A stretch of 64,000 nt of DNA from Lachnospiraceae bacterium (lineage in GTDB: Bacteria > Bacillota > Clostridia > Lachnospirales > Lachnospiraceae): the NCBI GenBank assembly GCA_024693135.1, contig JAILLN010000065.1:58381-122380 (forward strand), read 5' to 3'. Position numbers and translations under genes: made by a program. How positions within the stretch are numbered: position 1 is the stretch's first letter; each line of letters opens with the position of its first letter. The notes beneath the pieces are model-generated. The model had not been told where the DNA came from, searched no databases, and saw only the letters and a list, made by a program, of their open reading frames with translations. Of the stretch, positions 54,167 through 61,863 are shown one piece after another.

Positions 54167-54985
54167 CTATTCTACCCTGGAAAACCCATAGGCTTCAAAC
54201 TTTTCCATGGCTTCCTCCGACCCCAGATACTCCAGGAATTTCCCTGCTTCCTTGGAAGCCCTGCTGTCTTTCACCACTCCTGCCGGGTAAACCACCTTTT
54301 TGCAGGAGCCCTCCGGTGCCTCCGCCACGATCTCCACCTTCTCGGTGGTATAAGCATCCGTGGCATAGACCACCCCGCAGTCCACAGCGCCTTCCTCCAC
54401 CCAGTTAAGCACCGTCCGGACATCCTGCCCGTAATTTGCTTTTTTCTTCACCGCATCCAGGATCCCCAAAGAATCAAAAACCTCCTCGGCATACTGGCCG
54501 GCCGGGACGCTTTCCGGCTCTCCTAATCCGATCATCCCTACCTTTTCCGCCGCCGCATCCTCAAAGGACGTGATCCCGGCATCGCTCCCCGCCGGCACTA
54601 TCATCACGATCTTGTTTTCAAGCAGGCCCGTAATGCTTTCCTCTTCCATCCGCCCTTCTTCCTTAAGGGCATCCATCTGCTTCGTGGATGCAGAAAAGAA
54701 AAGATCCGCCGGTGCGCCCTCCTCGATCTGGGTCTGGAGAGCCCCGGAGGCACCAAAAGAAAAGACCAGATCCACGCCGGGATGCTCCTTTTCATACATT
54801 GCCTCAAGCTCCCCGCACACATCCGTAAGGGAGGCCGCCGCAAGCACCGTAAGCTCTGTCTTTTCTGCCTTCCCTGCCGGAAGATTGAGCTTCTCGGGAA
54901 GCTTCGCGCAGCCACAAAGCACTCCAGCCGCAGCGATTACCGCCAGCATGATCATTCCATTTTTATTCCTCATTAATCTACTCAT
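54167..54985 (-). CDS. modA: Molybdate-binding lipoprotein
   Basis: This surface lipoprotein of about 272 residues captures molybdate or tungstate for ModB. The signal segment is MIMLAVIAAAGVLCGCAKLP with lipobox VLCGC. The binding core includes LTVLAAASLTDVCGELEAMY and LVFSFGASGALQTQIEEGAP, the anion-binding serines of the family. The ATG at 54985 is used because AAAGG is 8 bp before it. The frame stays open further upstream through three 33-bp repeats encoding KTCLGQAYCVK units, but that extension would bury the signal peptide and is not accepted. Confidence 0.93.
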   Translation of the reverse strand: MSRLMRNKNGMIMLAVIAAAGVLCGCAKLPEKLNLPAGKAEKTELTVLAAASLTDVCGELEAMYEKEHPGVDLVFSFGASGALQTQIEEGAPADLFFSASTKQMDALKEEGRMEEESITGLLENKIVMIVPAGSDAGITSFEDAAAEKVGMIGLGEPESVPAGQYAEEVFDSLGILDAVKKKANYGQDVRTVLNWVEEGAVDCGVVYATDAYTTEKVEIVAEAPEGSCKKVVYPAGVVKDSRASKEAGKFLEYLGSEEAMEKFEAYGFSRVE

Positions 54986-55027
54986 TTTCATATCCTTTCT
55001 TTTATACCCTCCCGTCGGGCCGCTTTC

Positions 55028-55126
55028 CTTCACGCAGTATGCTTGCCCAAGGCAGGTTTTCTTCACGCAGTATGCTTGCCCGTGGAAGGTTTGCTTCACG
55101 CAGTATGCTTGCCCAAGGCAGGTTTT
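55028..55126 (-). repeat. Three tandem 33-bp repeats between moaC and modA
   Basis: Units lie at 55028-55060, 55061-55093 and 55094-55126. Units 1 and 3 are identical, and the middle one differs at a few positions. A fourth, diverged start (CTTCACATCGTATCC, from 55127) merges with the moaC stop codon. Because 33 is a multiple of three, one minus-strand frame stays open and would encode an 11-residue repeat. Confidence 0.8.
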
Positions 55127-55128
55127 CT

Positions 55129-55629
55129 TCACATCGTATCCTTGTCCTCATATTCTCTGCGGACATAATGGCCGGACTTTCCTCCTGTCTTTTCCAAGAG
55201 GCAGATCCCGGTGATCTCCATGGCCTTGTCTATGGCCTTGCACATATCATAAATCGTAAGCAGCGCCACGCTCACTCCGGTCAGGGCTTCCATTTCTGCT
55301 CCTGTCCTGCCGGTAAGCTTCACCCCGCAGAATGCCGTTATGCTTCCTTCTTCCATGGATGGCTTAAGGTCGATCTGTACCTGTCCGATGGGCAGGGTAT
55401 GGCATAGGGGGATGAGGTCCGGGGTCCTTTTTACGGCCATGATCCCTGCGATCCTTGCCGCTGAGAGCACATCCCCCTTCGGGACATTGCCCTTTAGCAA
55501 GGCCGAGACCGCCTCCCGGCTCATGCGGATCTCTCCCCTGGCCCTGGCCTCCCTTACCGTCTCTTCCTTCCCGGATACATCCACCATGACAGCCCTTCCC
55601 TTTTCATCGATATGGCTCAATCCGCTCAT
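55129..55629 (-). CDS. moaC: Cyclic pyranopterin monophosphate synthase MoaC
   Basis: MoaC acts with MoaA to make cyclic pyranopterin monophosphate. It has 166 residues. Conserved segments are [37 protein letters not shown] and the active-site [15 protein letters not shown]. The C-terminal tail with GGKSGHYVR is typical. The stop codon is embedded in the edge of the 33-bp repeat array that precedes modA. Confidence 0.96.
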   Translation of the reverse strand: MSGLSHIDEKGRAVMVDVSGKEETVREARARGEIRMSREAVSALLKGNVPKGDVLSAARIAGIMAVKRTPDLIPLCHTLPIGQVQIDLKPSMEEGSITAFCGVKLTGRTGAEMEALTGVSVALLTIYDMCKAIDKAMEITGICLLEKTGGKSGHYVRREYEDKDTM

Positions 55630-55632
55630 CCT

Positions 55633-56718
55633 TCACCTCCCAAATCCGCAATTGGGGAAGCGGCATTCCCTGCAGGAAAGGCAGAGCCCCCCCTCCCCGT
55701 ACATGGCCAGGTCCTTATCCTCAAGGATCTCCCCTGCAAGGATCCTCGGCAGGATGAGATCGAAGATGGTGCGCTTTGCATACATGACGCAGCCCGGGAG
55801 GCCCAATATCGGCACCGTATGCTCCTCCAGCTCAAGATAAGCCAGCATAAACATGGCTCCGGGAAGCACCGGCGCTCCATAGGATATGATCCGTGCTCCG
55901 GTATCCCGAATGGCTCCGGGAGTCCGGTCATCCGGATCTACGCTCATGCCCCCGGTCACCAGCACCAATCCGGCGCCCTGTCCGATAAACTCCATCACGG
56001 CCCTGGCGATGGCTTCCCTGTCATCCGTAAGGATCGCCTGCCCCAAAACCGGAATCTCATATTCCGAAAGCTTTTCCCTGAGCACCGGGCCGAAACGGTC
56101 GGGTATCCTTCCCTTCGCCACCTCGCTTCCCGTGGTCACGATGCCGGCGCTTTTATGCTGAAACGGCAGCAGGGAAAGGACCGGCTTTTCTCCGGCCTCC
56201 TCCCTGGCTCTTTCCATCTTTTCCTTTTGGATCACCAAAGGGATGATCCTCGTGCCTGCAAGCCGGTCTCCTGCCTTCACCGGTGTATTTCCATGGATGG
56301 TGGCGATCATCATTTCCCCCAGGGAATTGATGCGCATGAGCCTTTGCGAGTCTACCTTCAAAAGCCCGGGCTGCATCGCCTTGATGTCGATCCTGCCCTC
56401 TGACGGCTCCGTGGCGGCAAACCCTTTCTCCCGGGTTCCGATCCACAGTCCGGAAGCCGTGTCTTTTTTTGAGGGACCCATGCAGATATCCCGGAGGATC
56501 CCGGCGGCTTCGTTTTCATGCAAAAGCCCTGCCGCATCGTCCGCAAGCTCCCAGACATAGAGATGCTCCTTCCCCACGGATAAGAGCACGGGGATATCCT
56601 CCTCCGTGACAATATGCCCCTTCTTAAATACCGGCCCTTTCTCCTTCCCCGGGATGATCCGGGTGATATCATGGCATAGGGCCTGGCCCACGGCCTCCTG
56701 TGTTTTCACCAGCTTCAT
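55633..56718 (-). CDS. Molybdopterin-binding protein with C-terminal cysteine cluster
   Basis: This 361-residue protein is related to MoeA/MogA. The N-terminal ~170 residues are a beta-rich domain (KLVKTQEAVGQALCHDITRI; VSVGKEHLYV-like start). The molybdopterin-binding fold follows (IVTTGSEVAKGRIPDRFGP; LVLVTGGMSVDPDDRTPGAI; VPILGLPGCVMYAKRTIFDL). The tail CLSCRECRFPNCGFG has four cysteines and may bind a metal or Fe-S cluster. Its exact step in cofactor assembly is not established. It lies 3 bp from moaC. Confidence 0.87.
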   Translation of the reverse strand: MKLVKTQEAVGQALCHDITRIIPGKEKGPVFKKGHIVTEEDIPVLLSVGKEHLYVWELADDAAGLLHENEAAGILRDICMGPSKKDTASGLWIGTREKGFAATEPSEGRIDIKAMQPGLLKVDSQRLMRINSLGEMMIATIHGNTPVKAGDRLAGTRIIPLVIQKEKMERAREEAGEKPVLSLLPFQHKSAGIVTTGSEVAKGRIPDRFGPVLREKLSEYEIPVLGQAILTDDREAIARAVMEFIGQGAGLVLVTGGMSVDPDDRTPGAIRDTGARIISYGAPVLPGAMFMLAYLELEEHTVPILGLPGCVMYAKRTIFDLILPRILAGEILEDKDLAMYGEGGLCLSCRECRFPNCGFGR

Positions 56719-56743
56719 TTAATGCTCCATAACCTTTCTATTC

Positions 56744-56831
56744 TTCCTTAAAAAGCTCCCGCACCGCAGGATATCCCCGGGACAGATGCGCTGCCTTCCT
56801 TAAAAGCTCCCGCCCTACAGGATATTCCCGG
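56744..56831. repeat. Direct repeat of ~36 bp in the gap before the molybdopterin-binding gene
   Basis: Copy A (56744-56780) and copy B (56796-56831) both read TTCCTTAAA(A)AGCTCCCGC, a short variable part, then CAGGATAT and CCCGG. A minus-strand frame across them gives a 37-codon peptide with a repeated REYPVGREL/RGYPAVREL unit, but it has no ribosome site. Confidence 0.65.
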
Positions 56832-56867
56832 ATTTTGCGGCCCATCCTCATAACAAAGGATTTTCGG

Positions 56868-57959
56868 TTATATATGGAAATAAGACCGGATGCATAGAAA
56901 AATCCCCCGCACATCCTCCGGTGCATAGACCGGGCAGGAAGCATGATCGGGAGATAAAAAATCGGATGCGATACAGATCAGCGTATTGCTGTCACAGACA
57001 CTTTCTTCAAAAATACCCTTCCGGATGATCTCTACTTTCGGGTAAGGGGAATGCTTCATCCCTTCCAGGATCACCACATCAGGCGGAGCCTTTGACCTTG
57101 AAAGCTCCCCAAGAATCTCCTCTGCAGAAAGCCGCCTCCGGGAATGAAGCAAAAAACCTTCCTCCGAAAAGCAGGCCGCAGGATCCGCTCCCGCCCGAAA
57201 CAGCCTGTCCGTATCGCTGCCCGGATGATCCCTTAGGGTTCCGTGCCCGTCATGCTTCAGCACCGCAGCCGAAAATCCCTCCCGGATAAATTCATTGATG
57301 AGCTTTTCGATCAGCCAGGTCTTGCCGCTGTCCGAATATCCGCTGACGCAGAATACGAAAGGCTTCCTGGCCTCCATAAAGTCTTCCTTGGTATTGAGGT
57401 TTCGCAAGATACGGGGATCGAAGCAGGAAAGCTCCAGGGACACATATTTCGTCCGGACCCGCAAAAGCACCTCCATGAGCCGGTATTTTCCTTCCCGGAC
57501 CAGCTCCTCCAAAACCGGCAGGATCCGCCTGTGGTAAATGGCGCAGAGGGGATGCACCCTCTTCTCATCCCGGATCACATAGCAGTCATAGTCCGAGGAA
57601 ATGAATTCTTCAAGATAGGAAACCAGCTCCTTGGTCACAAAAGGCATGTCCGCCGCACAGACAAAGACATAATCATCCGAAGCCTCTGCAAGGATCCGCC
57701 GGATCCCCTCTATGGGGCCGATGTCCCGGTTCTCATCCAGGATCACACGGAAGCCAAGGTCTTCATAAAGGCCCTTTTTCCCGGAGGAGATCAAAACCTC
57801 CCCTGCGCCGGAAAGCTCCCTGCAAAGACGTTCCAGGATGGTTTCCTTCCCGAGGATGAGCCCCGCCTTGTCCTCTCCCATCCGGCGGCTTCTTCCTCCC
57901 GCAAGGATCCCGACCGTCACCGGCGGAAATGCAGTTTTCGGCGAAAGCAGCTCCTTCAT
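56868..57959 (-). CDS. MobA-MobB fusion (molybdopterin guanylyltransferase and GTPase)
   Basis: This 363-residue fusion attaches GMP to Mo-molybdopterin. Residues ~15-215 are MobA (GILAGGRSRRMGEDKAGLIL; VCAADMPFVTKELVSYLEEF). Residues ~218-363 are MobB, with Walker A VSGYSDSGKTWLIEKLI and the ILEGMKHSPYPKVEI segment. The product is the dinucleotide cofactor that formate dehydrogenases need, which agrees with the operon. The ATG at 57959 overlaps the moeA stop (ATGA). Confidence 0.94.
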   Translation of the reverse strand: MKELLSPKTAFPPVTVGILAGGRSRRMGEDKAGLILGKETILERLCRELSGAGEVLISSGKKGLYEDLGFRVILDENRDIGPIEGIRRILAEASDDYVFVCAADMPFVTKELVSYLEEFISSDYDCYVIRDEKRVHPLCAIYHRRILPVLEELVREGKYRLMEVLLRVRTKYVSLELSCFDPRILRNLNTKEDFMEARKPFVFCVSGYSDSGKTWLIEKLINEFIREGFSAAVLKHDGHGTLRDHPGSDTDRLFRAGADPAACFSEEGFLLHSRRRLSAEEILGELSRSKAPPDVVILEGMKHSPYPKVEIIRKGIFEESVCDSNTLICIASDFLSPDHASCPVYAPEDVRGIFLCIRSYFHI

Positions 57960-59161
57960 AAAAATCCTCTCAGCATCCGGACCCGGACCGTCTCTCCGGG
58001 AGAAACTGCCCGTCCGGGCTCCAGATCGATATATCCGTTGCATAATGCGGTATTGCCAAAAACAGAGGCCTTATGCACCGGCGCCGGCAGATAAGCCTTC
58101 CCATCTTCGATCCTGGCCCGGATGAGCCGGCGGAGAGTCTCCTTTTTCAGATAAGGATCCTGAAGGACGGCCTCTCCCTCCACCGGGAGAAAATCCTCCG
58201 AGCCGGTATATTTCGAAGCAAGATAAGGAAAATAATAATCAAAGTTGGCCAGGGCCGCAAAAGGATTGCCGGACAGGCAGAGAATGATCCTTCCCCGGTA
58301 AAAGCATCCCGCTGTAGGCGTGCCGGGCTTCACATCCGCCCCGGAAAAAAGGATCTGTGCCCCGAGTCCGGACAAGGCCTTTAAGAGCAGGTCTTTTTTG
58401 CCAGGCCCCAGGCCTCCCGTGGTAAGGATCAGGTCTGCTTCCCCGGAAAGCTCCCGGATCATGCGGATGATCTCTTCCTCCGAATCCGGGCAGAGCTCCT
58501 CCCTTACCACCTCAAAGCCCATGCTTTCCACGCTGAAGCAGAGCATGGCGGAAATACTGCCGTAGATCCTGCCCGGCTCCATGGACTCATGGGGATGGAG
58601 AAGCTCTGATCCGGTTGACATAATGCCAGCCCGCAGAGGGCGCCGCACCGATACCCTTCCGATGCCCAGAGAAGCCAGGAGTCCAGCCTCTGCCCGTCCG
58701 ATCCGTTTTCCCTTTTGGATCGCAAGCTGCCCTTCTTGAATCTCCTCCCCCAAAGGACAGTAGTTCTGAAAGGGCTCCACGGCTTGATATACGGACACGG
58801 CCTCTTCCCCGAAATCGGTATCCTCCTGCATGACGACCGCATCAAAGCCCTCCGGGATAAAGGCTCCCGTCATGACCCTCACCGCGCTCTTCTCTTCATA
58901 AGGGATCTCAGCATAATCCCCGGCATGAAGCTCCCCCAGCACCTTAAGCCTTGCCGGCTTTTCCCTGGATGCCCCCAGCGTGTCCCGGGCTTTTACTCCA
59001 TAGCCGTCCATGGCAGACCGGGGAAAGCCCGGCACCGGAAAGGGCGCCCGGATCTCCTCAGCGAGGATCCTCCCAAAGGCCTCCCGGAGGGGCAGCACCG
59101 ATGTATTCAGGATCGGCAGGGTATGCTTCAGAAGCCGATCCCTGCATTCCTCCAGGGTCAT
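57956..59161 (-). CDS. moeA: Molybdopterin molybdenumtransferase
   Basis: MoeA inserts molybdate into adenylylated molybdopterin. It has 401 residues in the four-domain MoeA layout. Conserved parts are PGFPRSAMDGYGVKARDTLG, VRVMTGAFIPEGFDAVVMQE, GIMSTGSELLHPHE and ILTTGGLGPGKKDLLLKALS. A C-terminal barrel with LEPGRAVSPGETVRVRML closes the protein. It overlaps the formate dehydrogenase gene upstream and the MobA-MobB gene downstream by 4 bp each, so all three are coupled. Confidence 0.95.
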   Translation of the reverse strand: MTLEECRDRLLKHTLPILNTSVLPLREAFGRILAEEIRAPFPVPGFPRSAMDGYGVKARDTLGASREKPARLKVLGELHAGDYAEIPYEEKSAVRVMTGAFIPEGFDAVVMQEDTDFGEEAVSVYQAVEPFQNYCPLGEEIQEGQLAIQKGKRIGRAEAGLLASLGIGRVSVRRPLRAGIMSTGSELLHPHESMEPGRIYGSISAMLCFSVESMGFEVVREELCPDSEEEIIRMIRELSGEADLILTTGGLGPGKKDLLLKALSGLGAQILFSGADVKPGTPTAGCFYRGRIILCLSGNPFAALANFDYYFPYLASKYTGSEDFLPVEGEAVLQDPYLKKETLRRLIRARIEDGKAYLPAPVHKASVFGNTALCNGYIDLEPGRAVSPGETVRVRMLRGFL

Positions 59162-61863
59162 ATCTTCTCTTTTTCCAGGCGCACCGCACAGACCTTATAT
59201 TCCGGGATCCGGGCAAAATCGTCCAGCGCCGCATTGGTCAGGCAGTTCACCGGAGAATCCGGGAAATGGAAGGGCATCCAGCTCTCCCCTTCGGATACCT
59301 TCCGGCCTACCCTGGCCGTCGCGGTGATCTCGCCTCTCCTGCTCTTTACGACGATGCGTTCCCCGTTCTTGATGGAAAGCCTAGACGCATCCTTTTCATT
59401 CACCTCGATGAAGCCCTCTCCCGCGATATCGATCAGTCCCTCGGACCTGCCTGTCATGGCGGCGGCATTGTAATGATAGAGGATCCTTCCTGTCATGAGG
59501 ATGATCGGATATTCCTCATCCGGAAGCTCCTGCGAGGGCTTGTAGGCCGCGGGATAGAATAACCCCTTCCCCCGCACGGGATGGCCCACATGCATGATGG
59601 GCGTGCCGGGATGCCCCTTCTCCGGGCAGGGCCACTGCAGGCTCTCTCCGGCATCCAGCCTGGCATGGCTGATGCCATGGAAACTTGGCGTCACCTCTGC
59701 GATCTCGTCCATGATCTCCGAAGCGGTCATATGCTTCTGGGGATAGCCCATGGCATTCATGAGGTCCGTCAGGATCTCGGTATCCAGCCTCATGTCCCCC
59801 GGAATGGATACGGCCTTGCGGATCCTCTGCACCCTGCGCTCCGTATTGGTGAACGTGCCCTCCTTTTCGGCAAAGCTCACCGCAGGCAGGATCACATCCG
59901 CATACTCAGCGCTCCTTGTCATGAAGAGATCCTGAAGCACAAAGAATTCCAGGCTTTCTAAGGCTTTGATGATATGGTGCGTATCCGGATCAGATACCAC
60001 CGGATCCTCCCCTTGGATGAAAAGCCCCTTGATCTTTCCTTCTATGGCCGCCGGGAATACCTCCGTTGCCTTTAAGCCCGGCTTCGGACTCAGGGAAACG
60101 CCCCAGGCCTTTTCGAACTTTTCACGTACCGCATCATTGTCCACCTTCTGATAGCCGGGATAATCCGTGGGCTGAGCGCCCATGTCGCAGGCTCCCTGTA
60201 CATTATTCTGTCCACGCAGGGGATTGACCCCGCAGCCGCTCTTGCCAACCTTTCCCGTAAGCAGCGCCATATTGGACATGCTCATGACGCCCTCCGTACC
60301 GGTGGAATGCTCGGTAACCCCCAGACAGTAGATGATCGGCGCCTTCCCGGCCGTGGCATACATCCTGGCCGCCTCCCGGAGCATGTCCGGATCGATATGG
60401 CAGATCTCCCCCACCTTCTCCGGCGTATAATCCTTTACCAGCGCCTTAAGCTCCTCGTAGCCTTCCGTATTCTCACGGATAAAGGCTTCATCTTGAAGCC
60501 CTTCTTCGATGATCACGTGCATCATGCCATTGGCGAAGGCCACATTGGTGCCGGGCCTCAGCTTCAGGTGGATGTCCGCATGCTTTGTGAGCCCTATATC
60601 CCTGGGATCTGCCACGATCAGCCTGGTTCCCCTCTTCACCGCCTGGCGGATCTGCATGCCCACCACCGGATGGGCTTCCTCCGGATTGGAGCCGACCAGC
60701 AGGATCACATTCACATCATGGGTAATGTCATAGATGGGGTTGGTCATGGCGCCGGAGCCCAGGGTCTTTGCAAGGCCCGCTACGGTAGCGGAGTGGCAGA
60801 CCCTCGCACAGTTATCGGTATTATTGGTTCCAAAGCAGGTCCGGACCATCTTCTGGACCATATAAATGTCTTCATTGGCACTTCTGGAGCAGGCAAATCC
60901 GGCCAGGGAGTCCGGCCCGTATTTTTCCTTTAATTCCAGGAAGCGCTTTGCGACATAAGAGATCGCCTCTTCCCAGGTAACCTCCTCAAAATCCCCGGTC
61001 TTCTTATTCTTGATCAAAGGCTTCGTCAGCCTGTCCCTCGACTGGACGAAATCAAAGCTCCCGGACCGTCCCTTGACACAGAGCAGCCCATGATTGGAGG
61101 GACCGTCCGCGGCCTCCACATTCACGATCTTATTATTCTTGACCACCAGGTAGAACTGGCATCCGGTGGCACAGTGGGGACAGGTGGTCAGCACCTTCTT
61201 CACATCCCATTCCCGGTAATGATCTCTTCTCTTGAGGGTCAGCGCCCCTGTCGGACAGGCCTCGGCACAATTGCCGCAGGATTCGCAGCCACTTTCCTTC
61301 CAGTTCTTCCCGAAGGGTGCCTCCACGATATGATGCGTGCCGGACTTCCCGCTTTTCAGGGTCTTATTCACCGCGGCACGGTTACAGGCACTGATGCAGC
61401 GCTGGCAGTGGATACATTTACTGGGATCGTAGGATATGTAAGGATTCTGATCCAGTACCGGAAGCTTCTTTTCGATGGGAGCCCGTATGCCGAAATAATC
61501 CGAATGCTTCACATCATATTCGTTGCAGAGCTCCTGCAGGGAGCAGATCCCGTTTCCGGGACAGCTCATGCAGTCCAGGTTATGGTTCGCAAGAAGGAGC
61601 TTCAGCATCTCCCTGCGGTAGGCCCGGATGGTCTCGGTATCGGTACGGACCACCATGCCCTCACTCACCTTGGTCCTGCAGGAAGCAAGCAGATTGTCGT
61701 ATCCGTCGACCTCTACCATGCAGAGCCGGCAGGAACCGATGTCACTGATCCCCTTCAGATAGCACAGCGTGGGAATGCGGATCTGGTTTTCGAGGGCCAC
61801 CTCGAGGATGGTGCTCCCCTCCTTTGCTTCTATGGTCTTTCCATTGATCTTGATGGTAATCAT
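59158..61863 (-). CDS. fdhA: Formate dehydrogenase catalytic subunit (molybdopterin, Cys type)
   Basis: This ~901-residue oxidoreductase has a NuoG-like N terminus. The 2Fe-2S ligands are Cys34, Cys45, Cys48 and Cys62. A His/Cys cluster lies in HNLDCMSCPGNGICSLQELC, two 4Fe-4S sites in CIHCQRCISAC and CESCGNCAEACP, and a 4Fe-4S site in CPHCATGCQ. The bis-MGD domain carries Cys356-His357 in NCARVCHSATVAG, where some relatives have selenocysteine. A C-terminal dinucleotide-binding barrel ends the protein. The ATG at 61863 is 9 bp after AGGAGG and overlaps the upstream gene. The flanking cofactor genes support formate dehydrogenase; another formate-like substrate cannot be excluded. Confidence 0.88.
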   Translation of the reverse strand: MITIKINGKTIEAKEGSTILEVALENQIRIPTLCYLKGISDIGSCRLCMVEVDGYDNLLASCRTKVSEGMVVRTDTETIRAYRREMLKLLLANHNLDCMSCPGNGICSLQELCNEYDVKHSDYFGIRAPIEKKLPVLDQNPYISYDPSKCIHCQRCISACNRAAVNKTLKSGKSGTHHIVEAPFGKNWKESGCESCGNCAEACPTGALTLKRRDHYREWDVKKVLTTCPHCATGCQFYLVVKNNKIVNVEAADGPSNHGLLCVKGRSGSFDFVQSRDRLTKPLIKNKKTGDFEEVTWEEAISYVAKRFLELKEKYGPDSLAGFACSRSANEDIYMVQKMVRTCFGTNNTDNCARVCHSATVAGLAKTLGSGAMTNPIYDITHDVNVILLVGSNPEEAHPVVGMQIRQAVKRGTRLIVADPRDIGLTKHADIHLKLRPGTNVAFANGMMHVIIEEGLQDEAFIRENTEGYEELKALVKDYTPEKVGEICHIDPDMLREAARMYATAGKAPIIYCLGVTEHSTGTEGVMSMSNMALLTGKVGKSGCGVNPLRGQNNVQGACDMGAQPTDYPGYQKVDNDAVREKFEKAWGVSLSPKPGLKATEVFPAAIEGKIKGLFIQGEDPVVSDPDTHHIIKALESLEFFVLQDLFMTRSAEYADVILPAVSFAEKEGTFTNTERRVQRIRKAVSIPGDMRLDTEILTDLMNAMGYPQKHMTASEIMDEIAEVTPSFHGISHARLDAGESLQWPCPEKGHPGTPIMHVGHPVRGKGLFYPAAYKPSQELPDEEYPIILMTGRILYHYNAAAMTGRSEGLIDIAGEGFIEVNEKDASRLSIKNGERIVVKSRRGEITATARVGRKVSEGESWMPFHFPDSPVNCLTNAALDDFARIPEYKVCAVRLEKEKI

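Noticed and set aside
54986..55132. N-terminal extension of modA through the 33-bp repeats
   Set aside because: It would put about 49 residues before the lipoprotein signal, and a proper ribosome site precedes the internal ATG at 54985.
56738..56854. 37-codon minus-strand frame with repeated YPVGREL/YPAVREL peptide
   Set aside because: It has no ribosome site, and its repeat comes from the DNA duplication; it is listed as a repeat, not a gene.
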